Below are positions 1-4,891 of a DNA stretch of 8,221 nucleotides, one piece after another (within the stretch, counting starts at the first letter, position 1; every line of letters starts with the position of its first letter). The notes below the pieces were generated by a model. The model made no database searches. It was not told the DNA's origin and saw nothing but the letters and a program-made list of their open reading frames with translations. The position numbers and the translations under genes were made by a program. Location: NCBI GenBank assembly GCA_946886435.1, contig CAMPIR010000032.1:1-8221 (forward strand), read 5' to 3'. The stretch is from an uncultured Candidatus Saccharibacteria bacterium (GTDB lineage: Bacteria; Patescibacteria; Saccharimonadia; Saccharimonadales; UBA5946).

Positions 1-90
1 GACGAAGTCGGTATATTCTACCGTTTTGTTTTGGCAATTTTCGAAGTTAGCATGTGACTGTTGTTCTGGTGATGATTTGAAAAAACCCAT
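1..90 (-). CDS. Unidentified protein, N-terminal 30 codons only (runs off the left edge)
   Basis: On the minus strand an ATG at 90-88 opens a frame that stays open for 30 codons to the window edge. The product begins MGFFKSSPEQQ and is polar, with no membrane segment or signal peptide in the visible part. I do not recognise a family. The main support is position: a perfect-consensus leftward promoter (100-128) lies directly upstream, and its expected transcription start falls only about 2-4 bases before this ATG, so the mRNA would be leaderless or nearly so. An AAAGAG stretch just before the ATG could act as a weak ribosome site only if transcription began earlier. The gene is divergent from secY. 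The alternative minus-strand ATG at 53-51 is in another frame and hits a stop after 11 codons. The rest of the gene is outside the window, so the coding call rests on promoter and open frame alone. Confidence 0.55.
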   Translation of the reverse strand, partial: MGFFKSSPEQQSHANFENCQNKTVEYTDFV

Positions 91-99
91 AATCTCTTT

Positions 100-128
100 A
101 TTATAACAATATATCTAGCATATGTCAA
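100..128 (-). promoter_or_regulatory. Perfect-consensus sigma70-type promoter, leftward
   Basis: Read on the minus strand, TTGACA (128-123) is followed by exactly 17 bases and then TATAAT (105-100). Both hexamers match the housekeeping consensus and the spacing is optimal. Transcription should start near 93-94, just before the ATG at 90-88 of the truncated divergent gene. No other promoter in the window matches this well. Confidence 0.85.
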
Positions 129-192
129 GAGATGAGTCATTTTACCCACTATAACCATAGCTTTTTCTCTTTATCGGAAGAACTAACGTATC

Positions 193-238
193 TGTAGTAT
201 AATCAGATGTGAATTTACTGAAAAACTAGTAAGAGGGG
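193..238 (+). promoter_or_regulatory. Probable secY promoter -10 box and ribosome binding site
   Basis: TATAAT lies at 198-203, about 50 bases upstream of the secY ATG. No good -35 hexamer is present at 16-18 bases spacing (the bases at 175-180 are CGGAAG), so this would be a -10-driven or activator-dependent promoter. AAGAGGGG at 231-238 is a plausible Shine-Dalgarno sequence, although it sits about 14 bases before the ATG at 253, longer than usual. The other 60-odd bases between this box and the divergent promoter are AT-rich and show nothing else I can name. Confidence 0.55.
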
Positions 239-252
239 CTGTAACTGATCAT

Positions 253-1665
253 ATGAACTGGCGTACGATATTCGCATCACTAAAATCACGCGATATGCAA
301 AAACGACTTCTCGTTGTTATGGGTATCGTGGTTGTTTACCGACTGCTCTCACAGATTCCGGTTCCGCTCGCGAAACCAACCGAGCTTCGTCAGGTACTCG
401 AAAACGCTGTCGGCTCAACCGATCTCGGCGGTTTCCTTAACCTCCTGAGTGGCGGTGGCCTCGCCAGTCTCTCTATCGTGCTGGTGGGCCTCAGCCCGTA
501 CATCACCGCCTCTGTTGTCACGCAGCTGCTCACAAAGGCCATCCCGCGCCTCGAGGAGCTTCACAAGGATGGTGAGTCAGGTCGACGCAAGATCAACCAG
601 TGGACGCGTATCCTGACCGTTCCGCTTGCCGTGCTGCAGTCGATCGCCTTCATCTTTATCATTCGCCAAACAGTTCTGGCAGGTAACACCGGTGTACTTT
701 CTGAGACATCTCTCTACCAGTGGATCGTTGCCGTCACGGCGATGTCCGCTGGAGCCATCATGATGATGTGGCTTGGTGAGCTCGTCACGGAGCAGGGCGT
801 TGGAAACGGTATCTCGCTCCTGATCTTCGCTGGTATCGTTTCCCAGCTACCGAGCCTGCTGAGCGGAGTCTGGACGTCGATCGTAACGGTTCCTGACGAA
901 AGCTCTCGTCTAAACATCTTTGGTTGGTTTACATTGCCGGTGAACGGTCTGGCGTTCTGGGTGACGTTAGCGGTGGCGCTCGTGGCGTTGATGGTCTTAT
1001 ATATACTCGTCAAGATCAATGAGGCCCAGCGGGTTGTAACCGTCAACTACGCAAAACGTGTTCAGGGAAATAGTGCCTATAGTGGCGTCAAGAGCATCCT
1101 CCCAGTCAAGCTGATCACCGCTGGTGTTATCCCGGTTATCTTCGCGGTCGCATTCCTGGCGCTTCCGGCATTCATCGGTCAGATTCTCAAGTCGTCAAAC
1201 AATCCGAAGTACGCTGACCTGGCTAACAACCTGATCAACTGGTTCCAGACTCCGCAGCCCGGCGCGTTCGGCTATGGCGGGCTCGATAGCTTTATCTATC
1301 CGGTTTCGTACTTCCTTCTCGTCGTTCTCTTTACCTACTTCTATACCGGTATCGTCTTTAACAGCAACGAGATCGCTGAGAACCTGCAAAAACAGGGTGG
1401 TTATATCGAAAATGTTCGCCCTGGTCTCCAGACCGAAAAGTACCTCGCTCGTACTGTTAACCGTCTGACACTGTTCGGCGCTATCGCCCTCGGTCTCATC
1501 TCGGTCATGCCGTTCATCGCTGAATACATCTTTGCGCAGATGGGTATCAACGCTGCCAACCTGGCAATAGGTGGTACAGGACTCCTGATCGTCGTCTCAG
1601 TGGCCCTCGAAACGATCCGTCAGATCAACTCACGTGCGCTTATGGTCACGTACGACCAGTACTGA
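253..1665 (+). CDS. secY: SecY, channel subunit of the Sec protein translocase
   Basis: SecY forms the membrane channel of the SecYEG translocon, which exports unfolded proteins with SecA and inserts membrane proteins with the ribosome. The 470-residue product has the ten-helix pattern. TM1 is near residues 18-38, the plug region near 58-75, TM2 73-95, TM3 118-140, TM4 155-175, TM5 184-204, TM6 228-254, TM7 281-308, TM8 345-370, TM9 402-424 and TM10 432-455. Family signatures are GLSPYITASV in TM2, EQGVGNGISL before TM5, the cytosolic AQRVVTVNYAKR loop, PVKLITAGVIPVIFA in TM7 and the C-terminal LLIVVSVALETIRQINSR. It is somewhat longer than the usual 430-440 residues, with the additions apparently in loops, mainly TM7-TM8. 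The ATG at 253 precedes the MNW start, and TM1 begins shortly after, so no upstream start is needed. The gene ends in TGA, so UGA is a stop here. The usual upstream neighbour rplO is absent: a divergent intergenic region precedes the gene, so secY starts its own transcript. Confidence 0.97.
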   Translation: MNWRTIFASLKSRDMQKRLLVVMGIVVVYRLLSQIPVPLAKPTELRQVLENAVGSTDLGGFLNLLSGGGLASLSIVLVGLSPYITASVVTQLLTKAIPRLEELHKDGESGRRKINQWTRILTVPLAVLQSIAFIFIIRQTVLAGNTGVLSETSLYQWIVAVTAMSAGAIMMMWLGELVTEQGVGNGISLLIFAGIVSQLPSLLSGVWTSIVTVPDESSRLNIFGWFTLPVNGLAFWVTLAVALVALMVLYILVKINEAQRVVTVNYAKRVQGNSAYSGVKSILPVKLITAGVIPVIFAVAFLALPAFIGQILKSSNNPKYADLANNLINWFQTPQPGAFGYGGLDSFIYPVSYFLLVVLFTYFYTGIVFNSNEIAENLQKQGGYIENVRPGLQTEKYLARTVNRLTLFGAIALGLISVMPFIAEYIFAQMGINAANLAIGGTGLLIVVSVALETIRQINSRALMVTYDQY

Positions 1666-1880
1666 TGCTCGAACCGTCATATCCGGCCATCTCACGTCTT
1701 TTCACTGCGTTGCTCCTTCGCAGTAGTACCTTCTTCAGCTCGGTCCGCTACTTATAAAGAAGTCACGAGCTGTCTCGGAGCCTGACGATTCGTTGAAGCT
1801 CTGTAGCTAAGGGAAAAGCGCAGCCCGAGCGACGGATTTATTCCGCGCCCGGCGCGATGGGAAAAACCGTCGGTTTGTCC
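1666..1880 (+). other. Non-coding intergenic stretch rich in inverted repeats
   Basis: This gap between secY and the next gene is less AT-rich than the other spacers and holds several inverted repeats. ACTGCG/CGCAGT (1704-1709, 1719-1724) has a 9-base loop. CGAG/CTCG (1766-1769, 1774-1777) follows. GCTCGG (1738-1743) can pair at a distance with CCGAGC (1825-1830). CGGA/TCCG (1833-1836, 1842-1845) comes next, then CGCGCC/GGCGCG (1844-1849, 1851-1856). None is followed by a T-run, so I see no convincing terminator for secY. A 30-codon frame overlaps the secY stop as TGATG (1665-1757) and encodes a peptide starting MLEPSYPAIS. It has no recognisable similarity and may be chance or a leader peptide. 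I matched no known riboswitch or T-box motif. The stretch could be a structured leader, a decayed gene or neutral spacer. Confidence 0.4.
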
Positions 1881-1912
1881 TATAATGCGAAGCATAACGT
1901 AAGCAGGATACC
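1864..1912 (+). promoter_or_regulatory. Promoter -10, overlapping palindrome and ribosome site for the membrane protein gene
   Basis: A consensus TATAAT lies at 1881-1886. The -35 position is poor (TGGGAA at 1858-1863, 17 bases upstream). An inverted repeat AAACCG-T-CGGTTT (1864-1876) fills the spacer just upstream of the -10 box, where a repressor or activator would bind. Transcription would start near 1893 and give a leader of about 23 bases containing CAGGA (1904-1908), 7 bases before the ATG at 1916. The promoter is supported by the exact -10 box; the operator role of the palindrome is inference. Confidence 0.6.
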
Positions 1913-1915
1913 GAT

Positions 1916-2926
1916 ATGGCTACAGCGAAGAAAAAATCGACGGTACAGACAAACAATCCCGGCACACTCGTGCTGCAGTGGCTGACCTATGCCTTCTGGG
2001 GCTGGACGGTACTGGCACTCACCTGGTTAACGGCCATCAGCGTTGGCTACTACGTCAAGTCCGGTACGAGCACAAGCGGTGAGAGCACGGTTATCGCCTA
2101 CTCACTGGCAGCAGTTATCGTTCTGTTCATCATCTCGCTCGTGTGCGACACGTTTTACAGTCGCGTCGAGCCGCTCAGGAAACATGGTGCCGCAACAGTT
2201 ATCATGATCATCCACGCTGTTATCTTTGCGCTTAGCGGCATTGCAGCGCTCATCGCGGCTGTTTTTGCCGTTGTTCGGCTGCTCATCGGGGACGGTACGA
2301 ACGCGTCTAACGGCGATAGTGGCGCTATGACGACTCTTATCACCGGGGCAGTTATAGCCGCTGTCTTTGGTGCGACGCTGCTGCGGGTTCTTCGTCCGTT
2401 CAAGTTTAGCCGTTCGAGCCTCGTCTACTGGTTGTTTATGGGACTAGTGACCGTCACTATCACCGGCCTTGCTATCGCAGGCCCTGCCTGGAATGCTCGC
2501 GAAACACGCGACGATCGTCTGATCGAACGCGGCCTGCCGCTGTTGAGTGAAGCGATTCGGGTTCATACTGAAAAAGCAGACGCTCTGCCTACCACGCTCG
2601 CTGACATACAGGATAAAACTACCGGTGATGCTCGGACATTGATCGAACGCGGCCTCGTTGAGTACGAGCCGGGCAAAGAGGTCGAACAAACCGCCACTGA
2701 TTTACCGCTCAGTGTCGACCCGAAGTCTATCGTTCAGTCTGCTGAGCCGGTTTTCGCCTACACGCTCTGTGTGACCTACAAAGCAAAGAGTGGCTATGGC
2801 GGAACATATTACTACCCGCCGAGCCCAGATGGCGTTTCGGTATCTCCTGACACCTACCAGCACGACGTAGGACGCGTTTGTTACGACCTGCAAACTGGCT
2901 ACACTGATAACGGCAAGTACTACTAA
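1916..2926 (+). CDS. Five-helix membrane protein with pseudopilin-like C-terminal domain (DUF5671-like layout)
   Basis: The function is not known. The 336-residue product starts with a lysine-rich N-terminus, then four hydrophobic segments near residues 21-47, 58-78, 92-122 and 137-157, and a fifth at 168-190. The four-helix half resembles the layout I recall for DUF5671 proteins of Patescibacteria; this is from memory and needs a profile search. The fifth helix runs into a charged helix (about 193-222: a RETRDDR stretch, then a SEAIRVHTE region), then ALPTTLADI, a LIERGL segment, a DLPLSVDP turn, and a tail with Cys285 and Cys322 (LCVTY, GRVCYDL). That order (membrane helix, charged helix, LP turn, xDP, short beta strands) looks like type II/IV pseudopilins, with the tail outside the membrane and the cysteines possibly paired. 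No catalytic motif is evident. The ATG at 1916 has a CAGGA ribosome site 7 bases upstream. The gene sits between secY and infA, where adk and map are common, and has its own promoter. Confidence 0.85.
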   Translation: MATAKKKSTVQTNNPGTLVLQWLTYAFWGWTVLALTWLTAISVGYYVKSGTSTSGESTVIAYSLAAVIVLFIISLVCDTFYSRVEPLRKHGAATVIMIIHAVIFALSGIAALIAAVFAVVRLLIGDGTNASNGDSGAMTTLITGAVIAAVFGATLLRVLRPFKFSRSSLVYWLFMGLVTVTITGLAIAGPAWNARETRDDRLIERGLPLLSEAIRVHTEKADALPTTLADIQDKTTGDARTLIERGLVEYEPGKEVEQTATDLPLSVDPKSIVQSAEPVFAYTLCVTYKAKSGYGGTYYYPPSPDGVSVSPDTYQHDVGRVCYDLQTGYTDNGKYY

Positions 2927-2973
2927 GTACGGGGTTAGGAACATTAGCATAATATTGCGCGAATCTGTCAATA

Positions 2974-3001
2974 TTGATGCATAATTACGTTTTGGTACAA
3001 T
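2974..3001 (+). promoter_or_regulatory. Upstream promoter P1 of the infA-rpsI operon (extended -10)
   Basis: TTGATG (2974-2979, 4 of 6 to consensus) is followed by 16 bases and TACAAT (2996-3001, 5 of 6). A TG at 2993-2994 gives the extended -10 form TGnTACAAT. Transcription would start near 3008, leaving an 80-base leader that contains the second promoter. Short repeats overlap its upstream part: GCATAAT at 2947-2953 and 2979-2985, and AATATTG at 2951-2957 and 2970-2976. Confidence 0.6.
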
Positions 3002-3044
3002 AGACTTTACTTACATCGCGCTGCGAGTCTTATTTCTTGAGGGG

Positions 3045-3073
3045 TTTACTGACTAGGTTTTTTCCTGTATAAT
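3045..3073 (+). promoter_or_regulatory. Proximal promoter P2 of the infA-rpsI operon
   Basis: TTTACT (3045-3050, 4 of 6) is followed by 17 bases and a perfect TATAAT (3068-3073). The start point would be near 3080, only about 7 bases before the infA ATG at 3088, and no Shine-Dalgarno-like sequence lies between. The transcript would therefore be nearly leaderless. This is the best-matched rightward promoter in the window and the likely main source of the ribosomal operon mRNA. Confidence 0.78.
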
Positions 3074-3087
3074 TCTCTCTTGTAACT

Positions 3088-3312
3088 ATGTCCGGAACCA
3101 AGGAAGTCATCAAACTAAACGGTAAGGTAGTGGAATCACTGCCAAATGCTCAGTTTCGTGTCGAATTGGAGAACGGTCATACGATTATCGCCCACGTATC
3201 AGGGAAGATGCGCAAACACTACATTCGTTTAGTGCCGGGAGATAAGGTCGAAGTTGAGTTGACCCCTTACGATCTTACGAAGGGCAGAATCAGCTTCCGA
3301 CTGCGAGATTAA
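3088..3312 (+). CDS. infA: Translation initiation factor IF-1
   Basis: IF-1 binds the A site of the 30S subunit and, with IF-2 and IF-3, controls initiator tRNA selection. The 74-residue product is a single S1/OB-fold domain, close to the usual 72 residues. Diagnostic segments are [20 protein letters not shown] (about 11-30), the [19 protein letters not shown] core (about 36-54) and the ending [11 protein letters not shown]. There is no ribosome-binding sequence before the ATG, and promoter P2 lies so close that the mRNA would start about 7 bases upstream, so initiation is probably of the leaderless type. It is the first gene of the operon, with rpmJ following after 21 bases. Confidence 0.97.
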   Translation: MSGTKEVIKLNGKVVESLPNAQFRVELENGHTIIAHVSGKMRKHYIRLVPGDKVEVELTPYDLTKGRISFRLRD

Positions 3313-3333
3313 ATTTAATTTGGGAGAAACACT

Positions 3334-3450
3334 GTGAAGGTTCGAGCCAGTGTCAAAAAAATCAGTCCCGATGACCAGTTGGTGCGCCGCAAAGGACGCC
3401 TCTACGTCATCAACAAAAAGAAGCCCAAAAATAAACAGAGGCAGGGTTAG
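3334..3450 (+). CDS. rpmJ: 50S ribosomal protein L36 (bL36), zinc-free form
   Basis: A 38-residue protein of the large subunit with a GTG start, read as [10 protein letters not shown]. The N-terminal motif and the C-terminal KPKNKQRQG are those of bL36, and the length is normal (37-38). GGGAG at 3322-3326 lies 7 bases before the GTG and fixes the start. The zinc ribbon of the common form (two cysteines after KKI, a third later, then a histidine) is gone: the residues are SPDD, and Asn and Lys occur where the third Cys and the His would be, so no metal can bind. This is the so-called C-minus form. It lies in the standard place between infA and rpsM, ending 3 bases before the rpsM start. Confidence 0.95.
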   Translation: MKVRASVKKISPDDQLVRRKGRLYVINKKKPKNKQRQG

Positions 3451-3453
3451 TTT

Positions 3454-3840
3454 ATGGCGCGAATAGCTAACGTAACCATCCCTACCGACAAGCAGGTTCA
3501 GATCAGTCTGACCTATATCTACGGCATCGGTCCAAAGTTTGCACAGAACATCTGCGCTTCAACTGGTATCGATCCTACCGCTCGCGTCAAGGACTTGACC
3601 GAGGCGGAGCTGAAAAAGCTGCGTGACGAAATCGACAGTAACTACACCGTAGAGGGCGACCTCCAGCGTGTCGTTGCCGGTAACGTCAAGCGTCTCAAAG
3701 ATATCCAGGCTTACCGTGGCATCCGTCACAAAAACAACCTACCGTCTCGCGGTCAGCGTACCCGAACAAACGGACGCACCCGACGCGGCAAACGTGTCGC
3801 CGTGGGTGGATCACAACCTAAAGCAGCAACGAAGACCTAG
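3454..3840 (+). CDS. rpsM: 30S ribosomal protein S13 (uS13)
   Basis: S13 sits in the head of the small subunit, contacts the P-site tRNA through its C-terminal tail and bridges to the 50S subunit. The 128-residue product starts [15 protein letters not shown]. It has the [14 protein letters not shown] helix-hairpin-helix segment (about 22-35), the helical middle with [13 protein letters not shown], and the tail motif [20 protein letters not shown]. The tail is basic and slightly long against about 118-122 residues in most bacteria, ending in a short Gly/Ala/Lys-rich extension. AGGG at 3443-3446, inside the end of rpmJ, serves as ribosome site 7 bases upstream. It is followed 10 bases later by rpsK. 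Confidence 0.97.
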   Translation: MARIANVTIPTDKQVQISLTYIYGIGPKFAQNICASTGIDPTARVKDLTEAELKKLRDEIDSNYTVEGDLQRVVAGNVKRLKDIQAYRGIRHKNNLPSRGQRTRTNGRTRRGKRVAVGGSQPKAATKT

Positions 3841-3850
3841 GAATTAGATT

Positions 3851-4243
3851 ATGGCAGAAGCAAAGACAGCATCACGCAAGAAGCAGCGCCGTTCCGTACC
3901 GACCGGTCAGCTGCATATTCAAGCAACATTTAATAACACCATCGTGACCTTTTCAGATAGCAAAGGTAACGTATTGAGTGCCTCTAGCGCCGGTGCCTGT
4001 GGTTTCCGTGGTAGCAAAAAGGGTACTGCCTACGCAGCCCAGATTGCTGCCGAGAAGGCCGCAGAAGCCGCTAAGAGCCAGTATGGCCTCAGCAAGGTTG
4101 ACGTTTTCGTTAAGGGCGTCGGCCTCGGTCGCGACACCGCTATTCGTGCGATGAGCAACTTCGATATCACAGTCGAAAGCATCAAAGACGTCACCGGTGT
4201 TCCACACGGTGGTACCCGTCCACGAAAGGCAAGGAGAGGATAA
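3851..4243 (+). CDS. rpsK: 30S ribosomal protein S11 (uS11)
   Basis: S11 binds 16S rRNA in the platform, near the mRNA exit and the E site. The 130-residue product has a basic N-terminal tail, then GQLHIQATFNNTIVTFSDSKGN (about 19-40), a GFRGSKKGTAYAAQIAAEKA helix and the C-terminal DVTGVPHGGTRPRKARRG. The usual bacterial motif near the end is PHNGCRP. Here it is PHGGTRP, so the Asn that forms isoaspartate in Escherichia coli S11 is Gly120 and the following Cys is Thr122. AGGA (3839-3842), straddling the end of rpsM, is the ribosome site. One base separates the TAA from the rpsD ATG, and the rpsD ribosome site lies inside the last codons of rpsK, which suggests translational coupling. Confidence 0.97.
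   Translation: MAEAKTASRKKQRRSVPTGQLHIQATFNNTIVTFSDSKGNVLSASSAGACGFRGSKKGTAYAAQIAAEKAAEAAKSQYGLSKVDVFVKGVGLGRDTAIRAMSNFDITVESIKDVTGVPHGGTRPRKARRG
4231..4239 (+). promoter_or_regulatory. Ribosome binding site that fixes the rpsD start
   Basis: AAGGAGAGG lies inside the final codons of rpsK, 5 bases before the ATG at 4245. It supports 4245 over the longer in-frame ATG at 4197, which would add 16 codons overlapping rpsK and a leader not seen in S4 proteins. Confidence 0.85.
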
Positions 4244-4244
4244 G

Positions 4245-4862
4245 ATGGCACGAGATCGATCACCAATCGTTAAACAGAGCCGTCGTGAAGGCTACGCCCT
4301 TCATCCTAAGGCTCACAAGATCATGGCTAAGAAGTCTGGTATTCCAGGTCAGCATGGTCGTTCACGCCAGGGCAAGATGAGCCTTTATGCTCAACAGCTC
4401 CGTGAAAAACAGAAAGTCCGTCGTTTGTACGGTCTTCTCGAGAAACAGTTTGCACGTCTCATGAAAGACGCAAACCGCGCCGAAGGCCAGTCAGGTGAAG
4501 TCCTGCTGCAGCTCCTCGAGCGACGTCTCGATAACGTTATCTACCGCGCTGGTTTCGCAACCTCACGCCGCGGCGCACGTCAGCTCGTGACTCACGGTCA
4601 CTTTATGCTTAACGGCCGCCGTGTCGACATTCCGTCTATCCGCGTCAAGATCGGCGATGAGATCGTTGTTCGTCCAAAGAGCTCAAAGAGCGGCTACTTT
4701 GCGAACATGGAGAACATCCTCAAAGACAGCGTCCAAGGTCCTCTGAGTTGGCTCAAGGCTGACACGAAGAAACTTGCCGTAAAGATAACTGGTTTACCAA
4801 AACGCGAAGAAGCAGAAGCTGATATCACGGAACAATTAATCGTTGAGTACTACTCACGCTAA
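4245..4862 (+). CDS. rpsD: 30S ribosomal protein S4 (uS4), zinc-free form
   Basis: S4 is a primary 16S rRNA-binding protein that nucleates assembly of the small subunit body and lines the mRNA entry channel. In many bacteria it also represses its own operon. The 205-residue product begins MARDRSPIVKQSRREGYAL, continues with a KKSGIPGQHGRSRQGKMSLYA segment and QLREKQKVRRLYGLLEKQF, and has the S4 RNA-binding domain with LERRLDNVIYRAGFA and GHFMLNGRRVDIPSIRVKIGD. It ends ITEQLIVEYYSR, the standard terminus. The N-terminus has no cysteine at all, so the zinc site of the C-plus form (CxxC and partners) is missing. It follows rpsK by one base and precedes rpoA by 29 bases. Confidence 0.97.
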   Translation: MARDRSPIVKQSRREGYALHPKAHKIMAKKSGIPGQHGRSRQGKMSLYAQQLREKQKVRRLYGLLEKQFARLMKDANRAEGQSGEVLLQLLERRLDNVIYRAGFATSRRGARQLVTHGHFMLNGRRVDIPSIRVKIGDEIVVRPKSSKSGYFANMENILKDSVQGPLSWLKADTKKLAVKITGLPKREEAEADITEQLIVEYYSR

Positions 4863-4891
4863 GCTTTAAAGGAGCACTAGGGTAACATACT

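Noticed and set aside
714..1046. Minus-strand frame of 110 codons inside secY
   Set aside because: It lies wholly within the well-supported secY gene, and its product is unlike any family I know. It is a shadow of codon usage on the other strand.
253..1665. Recoded UGA (Gracilibacteria-type code)
   Set aside because: No in-frame TGA occurs within any gene here, and secY ends at a TGA exactly at the expected C-terminus, so UGA is a stop.
1666..1915. tRNA, T-box or known riboswitch in the secY downstream gap
   Set aside because: I found no T-loop plus acceptor pairing on either strand and no T-box antiterminator motif. Only unassigned inverted repeats remain.
2917..2930. Hairpin GTACT-ACTA-AGTAC at the end of the membrane protein gene as a terminator
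   Set aside because: The stem is only 5 pairs, AT-rich, spans the stop codon and has no following T-run.
4197..4244. Longer S4 starting at the ATG at 4197
   Set aside because: It would overlap rpsK by 47 bases and add 16 residues not found in S4. The strong AAGGAGAGG is placed for the ATG at 4245.
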